Shown here piece by piece: positions 51,255 through 60,812 of a DNA stretch of 64,000 bases. The translations under genes were made by a program, and so were the position numbers. The notes below the pieces were generated by a model. It made no database searches. It was not told the origin of the DNA and saw only the letters and a list, made by a program, of their open reading frames with translations. The DNA is from Mycolicibacter minnesotensis (GTDB taxonomy: Bacteria > Actinomycetota > Actinomycetes > Mycobacteriales > Mycobacteriaceae): contig NZ_AP022589.1 in the NCBI RefSeq assembly GCF_010731755.1, positions 2,418,001 to 2,482,000 of the forward strand, read 5' to 3'. Each line of letters starts with the position of its first letter. The stretch's first letter is position 1.

Positions 51255-52994
51255 TCACGCCTCCCGCAGGCGTAGCGCCAGTCCCGACGCCCGCACCACC
51301 CGGCGACCCAGCGCGGCACGCACCGAGGCCTCGGAACCGATCACGCGCACCTTGGTCTTGGCCCGGGTCACCGCGGTGTAGAACAGCTCCCGGGTCAACA
51401 GCCGCGACTCGACGGGCGGCATCAGCACCGTCACCTCACCGGCCTGGCTGCCCTGGCTCTTGTGGATGGTCATCGCATACATGGTCTCCACCTCCGCCAG
51501 GCGGCTGGTGGCGAACTCCAGCGGCCCGGACGCCGTCGAGATCACCGCGCGCAACCCCTCGTTGCGGACCACCACCGCCCCGGTATCGCCATTGCGCAGC
51601 CCGAGCCCGTAGTCGTTCGCCGTCACCAGCAAGGGCCGTCCGGCATACCATTCGGTCCACATCGGATCACCGGTCTGCTCAGCGACGAGGCGGCGGATCT
51701 GCTGGTTCCAGTGCCGCACCCCGTACGGCCCCTCCCGGTGTGCACACAACAGCCGATGCTCATCCAGCGTCACCGCCGCCGCGGTGGCGTCACCGAGCAG
51801 CGCGGCCTGGCGCACCGCCAACGCATGGGGCACCACCAGCGCCGCCAATCGCTCGGCCACATCCCCCGCATGGTCGGTGTCGAGCCACTCCACGTGGTCA
51901 CCGCCGGCGGCCAGCAGCGTGATCGCCTTATCAGCGTCGCCGTCGCGGATCGCCAACGCCAGCGCGCCGATCGACTCGCCGAATCGGTGCGACGTCTGCA
52001 GCGTCGCCACCCGAGTGTCCGGCCGCGCCGCCAGCCCGTCCACCAGATCGGCCAGCACCGCACCGGCTTCCACCGACGCGAGCTGGTCGGCGTCGCCCAC
52101 CAGAATGAGCCGGGCATCGGGGCGCATCGCCTCCAGCAGCCGGGCCATCAGCGTCAGCGACACCATCGACGTCTCGTCGACGACGATCACGTCATGCGGC
52201 AGCCGGTTGGCCCGGTCGTGGCGGAACCGCACGGAACTGTCCGGTCGTGAACCCAGCAGCGTGTGCAGGGTGGTCGCACCCAACCCGGCGAGCCGCGCCT
52301 GATCCACCGGCTCCAGCTCGGCAACCTCGGCGGCGACCGCCTCGGTCAGCCGGGCCGCGGCCTTACCGGTCGGTGCGGCCAACGCGATCCGCAACCCGGA
52401 CGTACCCGAGCGTTCGGCATGCTCGGCCAACAGTGCCAGCAGCCGTGCCACCGTGGTCGTCTTGCCGGTTCCCGGGCCACCGGTGAGCACCGTCACCGGC
52501 TGCGACACCGCGATCTCGGCGGCCGCGCGCTGCTCATCGAATGTGCCGGGCGGAAAAAGCCGCTCAAAGGCGGGCAGCTGCGCCGGTACCGTCCCGGGCG
52601 CCGACAATGCCAGCAGGTCCGTGCAGACCTGCTCCTCTTCGCGCCAGTACCGGTCCAGGTAGAGCAGTCGGCCGTCATAGAGCCGCAGCACCTGGGCCTG
52701 CACCAGCTGACTGCCCTGCACCGCGGCCAGCCAAGCCCCCGGCTCCGGCCAGGACACCTCCGCGTCGGCGGTGTCCGCGGCCACCGAGGCCAGATCCAGG
52801 CACACCGACCCATGTCGCAGTGCGCGCACCGTCAGCGCCAGCGCCAAGCCCACCGTCTCATCGCTCTCACCGCCCAGTGCCGTGATGCGTTGGGCGGCAT
52901 GCACATCAGCGGCATCGAGCACGCCGGCCTGATTGAAGTCCCGTAACAGCCCAGTGGCGCCCGAGGCCACGCGCCACTCCAACAGCTCACTCAT
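51255..52994 (-). CDS. recD: Exodeoxyribonuclease V alpha chain (5'-3' helicase)
   Basis: 579-residue SF1B helicase subunit of RecBCD. Walker A GGPGTGKTTT is at about residue 173, Walker B VIVVDETSMV, and motif III LVGDADQLASVEAG; the C-terminal motifs YAMTIHKSQGSQ and LFYTAVTRAK are complete. ATG at 52994 overlaps the recB stop (ATGA). The three subunits are encoded as recC-recB-recD with overlaps, so they are made in fixed ratio. Confidence 0.93.
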   Translation of the reverse strand: MSELLEWRVASGATGLLRDFNQAGVLDAADVHAAQRITALGGESDETVGLALALTVRALRHGSVCLDLASVAADTADAEVSWPEPGAWLAAVQGSQLVQAQVLRLYDGRLLYLDRYWREEEQVCTDLLALSAPGTVPAQLPAFERLFPPGTFDEQRAAAEIAVSQPVTVLTGGPGTGKTTTVARLLALLAEHAERSGTSGLRIALAAPTGKAAARLTEAVAAEVAELEPVDQARLAGLGATTLHTLLGSRPDSSVRFRHDRANRLPHDVIVVDETSMVSLTLMARLLEAMRPDARLILVGDADQLASVEAGAVLADLVDGLAARPDTRVATLQTSHRFGESIGALALAIRDGDADKAITLLAAGGDHVEWLDTDHAGDVAERLAALVVPHALAVRQAALLGDATAAAVTLDEHRLLCAHREGPYGVRHWNQQIRRLVAEQTGDPMWTEWYAGRPLLVTANDYGLGLRNGDTGAVVVRNEGLRAVISTASGPLEFATSRLAEVETMYAMTIHKSQGSQAGEVTVLMPPVESRLLTRELFYTAVTRAKTKVRVIGSEASVRAALGRRVVRASGLALRLREA

Positions 52995-55900
52995 GCCGCC
53001 CGCCTTGCGTGCAACAGATCCGACAACGCCACCACCAGTGCCGTCGGTGGCCGCCAGGCGAACACCCCGGCGCGATGCCCCTCGATGACGGGCGTGTCCG
53101 GCCCGCACATCCCACGCACAAACAGATAGAGCACCCCACCCAGGTGTCGATCCGGGTCGTAGTCGGGCAGCCGCCACCGCAGGAAGCGGTGCAGCACAGC
53201 GGTATACAACAACGCCTGCAGTGGATAGTCCGAATGCAGCATCGCGGCGGTGAGCCGGTCGAAGCCATAGTCGGCGGCGGTATCGCCGAGCCGGTTGGTC
53301 TTGTAGTCGACCACCAGGAAGCGTCTCTGGGGTATCCGCAGCACCACGTCGATCGACCCGGACAGATATCCGCGCAGCGGCTGGCCGCCCAAGGCCTCGG
53401 TGGCCAGCCGGTCGGCATACGGCGCGAAGGGATCGTCGGCGGACAGGTGCTCGCGCAGCAGCGCCCCGACTTCGGCCAGCCGCACATCCGGAGCACCGCT
53501 TCGAACATCTCCGCCGGCGAGTGGGATCTCGAAATCGAGCTCCCGCAACCGGTCGCGGGTGCCGATGTCGCGCAGTGTCAGATCGTCGGCCAGTGGCCCC
53601 AGGGGAGTGTGGTGCATGGGCATCAGTGCGGCGGCCAGTGCGGAAGGCTCGGCGTCCACCGACCACCAGGCGGCGTGCAGGCGGACCTGGGTCTCCAGCT
53701 CGGCCGCCAGGTCAGCGGAGAACGGATCGGCGGTCTCCAACACGGCGTGCACCAGCGACCCGAACGCCGCTCCCGCGGGCAGCTCGGCCATCGGCGAGAT
53801 CAGATCCGCCCCGTCCGGCGGCGCCGCGACCGGCACGGGAACGTCATCGGCTTCGTCGTCGCGGGCGGCCAGCTCCGGCTCACTGTGTACCCCGGACGCC
53901 GCGCCTGCCACGTCCGCCCCGCCTTCTGAGGCATGCCGGATCAGTCCCGAATACGACGTGCGCCGCCATCCGGTGTCGATGTGCCGGTGAAAGTGCCTCG
54001 CCCCCAATTCTTCTAGCGCCTGTGACGGAGTGACCGGGGTCAGCGCCGCGATCACCGAATCCTCGATCACCAGACCGCCGGCAGTCTCCCACTCCCGGAA
54101 GCAGGCCAGGGCGTCGGCGTCCGACGGCTTGGGGTCGCAGCGATCCGGCACCGGCGCCTCGCCCTGGCGCCTACCCCGTAGCAGCCGGGACAGACCGCCG
54201 TTGGGCTCGTCATAGGACGCCGACCACCACGCCACCACCTGCGACTGCGCGCGGGTCAAAGCCACGTAGGCGAGCCGAATATCGTTGCGGGCGGCCTCGG
54301 CCAGGCTCAGTCGTTGCACGTCGGTGTGGTCGGCGCTGTCCGGTCCGCCGACGTGGCGGCAACGCACGCCGGCCTCGTGGTACAGCGGGATGGCCTCGTC
54401 GAACATGTGCCGATTGAACGCGAACGGCAGGTACACGATCGGGAACTGCAAACCCTTGGAGCCCCACACCGTCAGGATCTGCACGGCGGCGGCGTCGGAG
54501 TCCAGCCGACGATTGTGCTGCCCGCCACCGTTTCCTTCCGTGCATTGGCGGCGCAACCATTCGCGTAGTGCCGGTAGGCCCAGCCGGTCTCGATGGGCGG
54601 CCTCATGCAGCAGCTGTGCCACATGCGCCAGATCGGTCATGGTGCGTTCCCCGCCGTACTCACCGAGCAGGCGGCGCTTGAGGCCGGCCAACTGTGCCGC
54701 CTCGAAAACCGCCGCCGGCCCATGCATCCGCAGTTCATCGGCCCAGTCCCGCAACGTCGACGCCACCGTGTCGGTCAACGCGTCGCCGCCGTCGGCCAGG
54801 GCGGCGGCGCTATAGCCGAAGAACACCGTCGCCGCGGCGGCCCGCACCAATCCGGCGCGATGCGTGGCTTCGAACGCCTCCAGCAGGCACAACCAGTCGG
54901 CGGCAGCAGCCGAGGAGAACACGTCGGCGTCGCCGGTGAACACCGCGGGAATACCGGCCCGCAGCAACGCTTCCTGGCAGGCGGCCGCGTCCTTGCTGTT
55001 CTCCACGATCACCGCCACGTCGCCGGGGCTGATCGTCCTTCCGTCGAACGTGGCGCCGCTGGCCCACAAGGCCGCGACGTCCGCGGCGAGATCGTCGGGG
55101 ATATGGCGCCGCAGCTTGGGCATCGGGACGACACGCTCTGCGCTGACGCCGAAGGCCGCGCGACCGACCACCCGCAGCCGGAACGGCGCCGTGCTGGGCG
55201 CGCCCGCCAGCCGGGTTCGGCCGACCGCAGACTCCACTTCGTGGACCACGATCTGCGGATCGCCCAGCGCCGCGCCGCCCATCACCGTCTGCAATGCGCG
55301 GACCAGTGCCGCATCGCTGCGCCAGTTCACCGCCAGGGTGCGCTGCTGCCCAGCGGTGCGGGCCGCCTGCAGATAAGTGTGGATGTCGCCGCCGCGGAAG
55401 CCGTAGATCGCCTGTTTGGGGTCGCCGATCAGCACCACCGCCGAATGGCCGACGAAGCCGCGTTCGATCACCTGCCACTGAATCGGGTCGGTGTCCTGGA
55501 ATTCGTCGACCATCACGATCGGCCAGCGCTGCCGCATCCGTTCGCGGGCCGGCGAATCCTCGGGTTCCAGCGCGCCGGCGAGCCGGCGTAGCAGGTCGTC
55601 GTACCCCAGCACGCCGAGCCGGCGTTTGCGCAGCTCCAATTCCGTGCAGACCGCGTCGACGAAACGCAGCCGCACCTCGGCGACCGTGCCAGGTTCGGGA
55701 TCCTGCGGGCGCAGTTGGGCATACGGGTCGGAGACCACCACCCGGGCGAGTTTCAGCGCGTCGGCATAACTCAATGCCACCTCGTCGCGCTGCGTGCCGA
55801 ACTTCGCCAGGTACAGGTCGTCGACGACCTTGGTCACCAGGTCGTCCAGGCTATCCACCAACTCCACACCCGCACTGGTGTCACCGGCGATGCCCAGTGA

Positions 55901-56293
55901 TTTCAGCACCAGATGACAGAACTGGTGGGTGGTGGCGATGGTCGCGGCGTCAAAGCCGGCCAACGCATCACGCAGCCGGCGCCGGCGCAGCTCTCGTTCA
56001 GCTGTGCTGCCGTTGCATAGGTGCGCGACAAGATCGTTGGGTTCCTGTAAACCGATGCCGTCGAGGGCGGCCAGGGTCTCCACCAGTTGGCGACGCACCC
56101 GGTCGCGCAGCTCTCGGGTGGCGGCGCGGCTGAAGGTGATCAGCAGCATCTCGTCCAGCGTGGCGTGCCCTTCGGCCAGATAGCGGGTCACCAACCCGGC
56201 CAGGGTGAACGTCTTACCGGTTCCGGCGCTGGCCTCCAGCACGGTGGTGGTGCCGCGGGCCGGCAGCGGGCCCAGCAGATCGAAGCGTTCCAT
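52991..56293 (-). CDS. recB: Exodeoxyribonuclease V beta chain (helicase-nuclease)
   Basis: 1100-residue subunit with an N-terminal SF1A helicase (Walker A EASAGTGKTFTLAGL, VMVDEFQDTDPIQW, LIGDPKQAIYGFRGGD, LTVWGSKGLQFPIVYLP) and a C-terminal nuclease domain. The nuclease Asp and Lys are visible in GSIDVVLRIPQRRFLVVDYKTNRLG. In mycobacteria RecBCD has been linked to single-strand annealing rather than RecA recombination. The ATG at 56293 shares one base with the recC stop (TGATG); the longer open frame upstream is not family-like. Confidence 0.94.
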   Translation of the reverse strand: MERFDLLGPLPARGTTTVLEASAGTGKTFTLAGLVTRYLAEGHATLDEMLLITFSRAATRELRDRVRRQLVETLAALDGIGLQEPNDLVAHLCNGSTAERELRRRRLRDALAGFDAATIATTHQFCHLVLKSLGIAGDTSAGVELVDSLDDLVTKVVDDLYLAKFGTQRDEVALSYADALKLARVVVSDPYAQLRPQDPEPGTVAEVRLRFVDAVCTELELRKRRLGVLGYDDLLRRLAGALEPEDSPARERMRQRWPIVMVDEFQDTDPIQWQVIERGFVGHSAVVLIGDPKQAIYGFRGGDIHTYLQAARTAGQQRTLAVNWRSDAALVRALQTVMGGAALGDPQIVVHEVESAVGRTRLAGAPSTAPFRLRVVGRAAFGVSAERVVPMPKLRRHIPDDLAADVAALWASGATFDGRTISPGDVAVIVENSKDAAACQEALLRAGIPAVFTGDADVFSSAAAADWLCLLEAFEATHRAGLVRAAAATVFFGYSAAALADGGDALTDTVASTLRDWADELRMHGPAAVFEAAQLAGLKRRLLGEYGGERTMTDLAHVAQLLHEAAHRDRLGLPALREWLRRQCTEGNGGGQHNRRLDSDAAAVQILTVWGSKGLQFPIVYLPFAFNRHMFDEAIPLYHEAGVRCRHVGGPDSADHTDVQRLSLAEAARNDIRLAYVALTRAQSQVVAWWSASYDEPNGGLSRLLRGRRQGEAPVPDRCDPKPSDADALACFREWETAGGLVIEDSVIAALTPVTPSQALEELGARHFHRHIDTGWRRTSYSGLIRHASEGGADVAGAASGVHSEPELAARDDEADDVPVPVAAPPDGADLISPMAELPAGAAFGSLVHAVLETADPFSADLAAELETQVRLHAAWWSVDAEPSALAAALMPMHHTPLGPLADDLTLRDIGTRDRLRELDFEIPLAGGDVRSGAPDVRLAEVGALLREHLSADDPFAPYADRLATEALGGQPLRGYLSGSIDVVLRIPQRRFLVVDYKTNRLGDTAADYGFDRLTAAMLHSDYPLQALLYTAVLHRFLRWRLPDYDPDRHLGGVLYLFVRGMCGPDTPVIEGHRAGVFAWRPPTALVVALSDLLHARRAA

Positions 56294-59200
56294 CAGCGCC
56301 CCCGCCTCTCCGCGCGTAGCAGCGGCAGCCACAGTCGAGCCGCCAGCGCGCCCAGCCGGGTGTCCTCGCCGTCGATCTCCTCACCCGGGCGCGGGGGCAC
56401 CTGCAGCACGTCGAACGGCGCACGCGGGCCCCAGACCCGGACGCTCGCCGGCTCGGCATCCTCGCCGGGGTAGCGCTGGGTGGCCCACTTGCTGCTGGCA
56501 TACCCGACCGGGTCGCGCCCGGCGTGGCGCTTCTCGGCCCACGCGAAGGATGTCTTGATCGGCAGCGGCAGTGGTTCGCAACGCCCGATGTCATAGAGCC
56601 ACAACAGCTCCCGCAACGTTTGGGCCGGGTTGGGCGGCGCCCCGAGAACCCGCTGCAGGGCGCGTTCGCCGTCGCGGGCCCTGCCGATGCAGCGCGCGGT
56701 CCATTCGACATCGGGACGTTGGGCGGCCAACACCACCAGCGGAATCCATGCCTGCAACAAGTGGGTGTCGCGCAGCTTGGAGTAGTTGACCGACACCGTG
56801 GCGGTATCGAACACCGGAGTGACGGTGCCGGTCAGCCGGCGTCCGCCCCCGAGATCGAGATCGATGTCGTAGGTCACCGGAGGGCCGTGGCGATGCTCGA
56901 GCGCCGCGGCGGCCAAGTGCACCACACGGTCCCGGATCTGTTTCGCGGTGCGCCAGCCCAGCTGCCCGGGCGGCAGGCTGCCGCGCCGCCACTCGGCGGC
57001 GATGGCGTTGGCGGGGTCGGTCCCCCGCAGCATGTCGTGCAGCATCCGGTTGCCGACCGCCCATTCGCCAAGGGCGTCGATCTCGACGGGCATACCGTCT
57101 TCGACCTCGTCGACCTCCCACGGCAGCGTGTAGTTCAGCGCACTGAAAAATCCCTTGACCGGGTCCTTGAAGAACTTCAGCAGGTCGATGAGTGCGACAT
57201 CTCCCAGTGGCGGTGCAGCCAGCGGCTCGGTGATGAACCGCTGTGCGTCGCGGCGAGTTCCGGCGGCGGTTCTGGCTGCCAGCGGGACGGTCGGGTCGAA
57301 GGTGAACGGCACGTCGGGGATCAGCCGTCCGGGCTCGACGTTCTTGACGTCGAACGGCTGCAGCGGATGCTCCACGACAAGGTGTTCGCGTACCGGTTCC
57401 GGCGTGGTCTGATCCAGCGCGTCGATCAGCTCGGCCAAGGGGACAGCGGGCGGGCGGGGGTGGCCGCTGTGTTCGTCTGCGCCGGTGTAGGTGATCACCA
57501 GCTTGTCGGTGGCCGCGGTGATCGCATCCAGCAGCAGTTGCCGGTCCTCAGAACGGATGTCACGTTCCCCGGTCATCGGCCGTCGCGCCAGCACGTCGTC
57601 GCCGTCGGGCAGGTCCAACCGGGGGAACACGCCGTCGTCCACGCCCAAAAGGCACACCACCCGGTGCGGCACCGACCGCATCGGCACCATGGTGCACACC
57701 GTCAGTGTTCCGGTCCGGAAGTTGGCCCGATTCGGGCGCCCCGCCAGATGCCCGGCCATCAGGATGCGCACGTCGGGCAGCCGCAGCGCGGTGTCGCTGC
57801 GGTCGGCGGCGTGTTCGAGCACCTGCGTCAACTCCCGCTGCAGATGCGCGCTCTGCCAGGCCTCTGTGCCGGCGTCGGCCAGCTCGGCGACCCCGTCGCG
57901 CAGCACGGTGATCCACTCCGCCAGCGGGCGCGTGCCATCGAGCCTGTCGACGGTCGCCTGCAACCGTGCCACGAACTCGGCCAGCTTGCCGGCCAGTTCC
58001 ACCTGACTGCTGCCGACATCGTCGAGGGGCAGCGCGGTATCGAGCCAGGCCTGCGAATCATCGGACATCGCCACCCCGGTCAGGATGCGGTCCAGGCCGA
58101 ATCTCCAGGTGTTGTGCACGATGTGCGACAGCCCGTAGGGCTCGCGGGTGTGCGGATCAAAGCCCCAACGGATGTTGGCAGTACGCACCCACGTGGTGAT
58201 CTGGGACAAGTCGTTGTCGGTGAAGCCGAACCGCGCCCGCACCGGGTCGGTGTGGGCGAGGTTGAGCACCGCGGTGGCCGTAGCGCGACTGCCCGCGATC
58301 TCCAGCAGTTCGGCGGCCACCGCCAGCAGCGGATTGGTCTGGGTCAGTGCCCGGTCGGCCAGCTGCACCCGCAATCGGTGCGCCGGGTGGGTATCACCGG
58401 CCAGCTCGCCCAGTCCGAAGTCGGCGACGATCAGCGGTGCGTAGGCCTCGATGTCGGGGCACATGACCACGATGTCGCGGGGCTCGAGCGTGGGATCGTC
58501 CTGCAGCAGCCCGAGCAGGACCTCGCGCAGCACGTCGACCTGCCGGGCGGGGCTGTGACAGCTGTGCACCTGCACCGAGCGGTCAGACGCGGAAAAGCTG
58601 CGGCCCTCGGGACGCAGGGCGTTGACGCCCAGATCGGATTGCAGCCAACCCAACAGCGTGTCCGGTCGCGTTGGGGCACGCAGGTATTCGTCGCTGTCGG
58701 GCGCAGCGGGCAGGCCGCGCTGCAACTCGCGCAGATCACGGCCCAGGGTCTCCAGCACGGGATGACGTGCCCGGTGCCGGGTTTCGTCGTCGACACGTGG
58801 CACCGGGCCGTGCACGCCATGAAGCGCCTGCCACAGCGCATCAGAGGCGTGCGGAAGCCACAGGTGCAGGTCGTGATGGGTGGCCAGCGCTTGCAGCAAC
58901 TCGATGTCGGTGCACGCCAACCGGGTGTGCCCAAACAGTGAGAGGCGGGTCGGCAGCGTCTCGACGGGTGCCTGGCGCAGGCGGGCGACGGTGTCGCGGT
59001 GCCGAACGTTCGGGGGATCGATCCCGACCGCAGCCACCAGCGCGCGCCACAGCGGTGGCTGCCAGCCCAGATCGTCGTGCAACACCCCGCCGGCACCGTC
59101 AGTGGACTCGCCGTTGCTCCAGTCGATCAGCAGTTGAGGCCGCTGACGGGCGTATGAGGCGAACAATCCGGCCAGTCTCCGGGCTACCGCGTAGCGCCTG

Positions 59201-59592
59201 CCGCGGCGCAGCTCACCCTCTGGGCTGGGGTCTGCGTGGCCCACATGCCTTGCCAGCGTGGCACACCAGGGCGCATCCAGGCTCGCGTCGATCACCGCTA
59301 ACAGCGGCCAGGCCAGGGCATCCGGTGACCATGGATCGTCGTCGCCCGCGCCGGTGACCTCGGCGATCAGCGACCCCGGGCTGCGGAACTCGACCCCCGC
59401 ACACACCCCGTCCCCCGCGGGGCCGGCACCCAAAACATGCGACAGCCGCTGGGACAGCCAGCGCTCCACGCCGCGGGCCGGCACCAGCACCAGCTCGATG
59501 TCGAACGGGTCGGCCGGGGGCGTAGCCAGCAGTGCTCCCAGCCCGTCGACCAGGGTGTCGGTGCGTTCGGCGCGGTGCAGGTGAAGGCCCAT
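56293..59592 (-). CDS. recC: Exodeoxyribonuclease V gamma chain
   Basis: 1099-residue RecC with the typical opening LHLHRAERTDTLVDGLGALL, VPARGVERWLSQRLSHVLG, and the inactive helicase fold with VHSCHSPARQVDVLREVLL and VVCLLGVDDGVFPR. I use the ATG at 59592, where the family begins (MGLHLHRAERTD); an ATG four codons upstream is possible. First gene of recC-recB-recD. Divergent from the dehydrogenase gene by 53 bp. Confidence 0.93.
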   Translation of the reverse strand: MGLHLHRAERTDTLVDGLGALLATPPADPFDIELVLVPARGVERWLSQRLSHVLGAGPAGDGVCAGVEFRSPGSLIAEVTGAGDDDPWSPDALAWPLLAVIDASLDAPWCATLARHVGHADPSPEGELRRGRRYAVARRLAGLFASYARQRPQLLIDWSNGESTDGAGGVLHDDLGWQPPLWRALVAAVGIDPPNVRHRDTVARLRQAPVETLPTRLSLFGHTRLACTDIELLQALATHHDLHLWLPHASDALWQALHGVHGPVPRVDDETRHRARHPVLETLGRDLRELQRGLPAAPDSDEYLRAPTRPDTLLGWLQSDLGVNALRPEGRSFSASDRSVQVHSCHSPARQVDVLREVLLGLLQDDPTLEPRDIVVMCPDIEAYAPLIVADFGLGELAGDTHPAHRLRVQLADRALTQTNPLLAVAAELLEIAGSRATATAVLNLAHTDPVRARFGFTDNDLSQITTWVRTANIRWGFDPHTREPYGLSHIVHNTWRFGLDRILTGVAMSDDSQAWLDTALPLDDVGSSQVELAGKLAEFVARLQATVDRLDGTRPLAEWITVLRDGVAELADAGTEAWQSAHLQRELTQVLEHAADRSDTALRLPDVRILMAGHLAGRPNRANFRTGTLTVCTMVPMRSVPHRVVCLLGVDDGVFPRLDLPDGDDVLARRPMTGERDIRSEDRQLLLDAITAATDKLVITYTGADEHSGHPRPPAVPLAELIDALDQTTPEPVREHLVVEHPLQPFDVKNVEPGRLIPDVPFTFDPTVPLAARTAAGTRRDAQRFITEPLAAPPLGDVALIDLLKFFKDPVKGFFSALNYTLPWEVDEVEDGMPVEIDALGEWAVGNRMLHDMLRGTDPANAIAAEWRRGSLPPGQLGWRTAKQIRDRVVHLAAAALEHRHGPPVTYDIDLDLGGGRRLTGTVTPVFDTATVSVNYSKLRDTHLLQAWIPLVVLAAQRPDVEWTARCIGRARDGERALQRVLGAPPNPAQTLRELLWLYDIGRCEPLPLPIKTSFAWAEKRHAGRDPVGYASSKWATQRYPGEDAEPASVRVWGPRAPFDVLQVPPRPGEEIDGEDTRLGALAARLWLPLLRAERRGR

Positions 59593-59645
59593 CGCGCTCA
59601 CCATAAACCGCGGTGCCGACGGCGCGGCCTCGTAGGCTGGGACGC

Positions 59646-60812
59646 GTGAAAGCCGTCAGCTGTAGTAACGCCCAACTCGAGGTCGTCGACCTCCCGACTC
59701 CGATCCCGGCCAGCGGCCAGCTACTCATCGACGTGCTGCGCTGCGGCATCTGCGGGTCCGACCTGCATGCCCGCCAGCACTGCGACGAGGTCGCCGAGGT
59801 CATGGCCATCACCGGATATGACGGATTCATGCGCTCCGATCAGCAGGTGGTGTTGGGGCACGAGGTCTGCGGCGAAGTGCTCGACCACGGTCCCCGCACC
59901 CGCAAGGCGCCCCGCCCCGGTACCCGCGTGGTTGCCCTGCCGCTGCTGCGGCGCGGTGCCGACGTCCACGCCCTCGGGCTGTCGGTATCGGCGCCCGGCG
60001 GCTACGCCGAGCAGATGCTCGTAGAGCAGTCGCTTGCCCTGCCGGTCCCCAACGGCCTGGCTACCGAAGCGGCCGCACTCACCGAGCCCATGGCCGTCGC
60101 CTGGCATGCCGTGCGGCGCGGGGAGGTGCGCAAACGCGACATCGCGATTGTGATCGGCTGCGGACCGATCGGCCTAGCAGTGGTGTGCATGCTCAAAGCC
60201 CGCGGTGTGCGCACCGTGATCGCCAGCGACTATTCGCCCGGCCGGCGAGCATTGGCCACCCGCTGCGGCGCCGACATCGTTGTCGACCCGGCGCAGGATT
60301 CGCCGTATGCCGCCGCCGGGGGCCACGGCCACCTGGAAAAGGCACCGGATGCGCTGAGTTTGGCGGTCGGAACCGTCGAGAAGCTCTACAAGGCGCGGTT
60401 GCCCTGGTGGCATGTCTGGCGGGCCGCCGAGGCCGTCGGCGCCGCCACACCGAAGCGGCCGGTGATTTTCGAGTGCGTCGGGGTGCCCGGCGTCATCGAC
60501 AGCATCATCGCCGGGGCGCCGTTGTTCTCCCGGGTGGTCGTGGTGGGAGTCTGCATGGGAACCGACACATTCCGGCCGGCGATCGCGATCAACAAGGAAA
60601 CCGACCTGCGGTTCGTCTTGGGCTACACACCCATGGAGTTCCGCGACACCCTGCACATGATCGCCGAGGGCAAGGTCGACGTCTCGCCCCTGATCACCGG
60701 CACCGTCGGCCTGGACGGGGTGGCCAACGCGTTTGACGCCCTGGCTGATCCGGCCCGACACGCCAAGATCCTGATCGACCCCAGCAGCTCCGTGCGGGAG
60801 GTCTCCGCGTGA
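59646..60812 (+). CDS. Zinc-dependent medium-chain dehydrogenase
   Basis: 388-residue MDR-superfamily protein. CGICGSDLHA and GHEVCGEV give the catalytic zinc ligands; the four-Cys structural zinc lobe is absent. The NAD motif is VIGCGPIGLAVVCMLKARG. An insertion of about 40 residues (YAAAGGHGHLEKAPDALSL ... WWHVWRAAEAVG) lies after the Rossmann start. It resembles sorbitol/threonine-type dehydrogenases. The GTG start at 59646 is the first plausible one. It overlaps the pfkA start by 4 nt, which ties it to sugar metabolism. Confidence 0.8.
   Translation: MKAVSCSNAQLEVVDLPTPIPASGQLLIDVLRCGICGSDLHARQHCDEVAEVMAITGYDGFMRSDQQVVLGHEVCGEVLDHGPRTRKAPRPGTRVVALPLLRRGADVHALGLSVSAPGGYAEQMLVEQSLALPVPNGLATEAAALTEPMAVAWHAVRRGEVRKRDIAIVIGCGPIGLAVVCMLKARGVRTVIASDYSPGRRALATRCGADIVVDPAQDSPYAAAGGHGHLEKAPDALSLAVGTVEKLYKARLPWWHVWRAAEAVGAATPKRPVIFECVGVPGVIDSIIAGAPLFSRVVVVGVCMGTDTFRPAIAINKETDLRFVLGYTPMEFRDTLHMIAEGKVDVSPLITGTVGLDGVANAFDALADPARHAKILIDPSSSVREVSA

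Noticed and set aside
51255..53666. A longer recD starting upstream within recB
   Set aside because: The extra 224 codons are Arg/Ala/Gly-rich out-of-frame recB sequence, and the ATGA junction at 52991-52994 gives a normal RecD.
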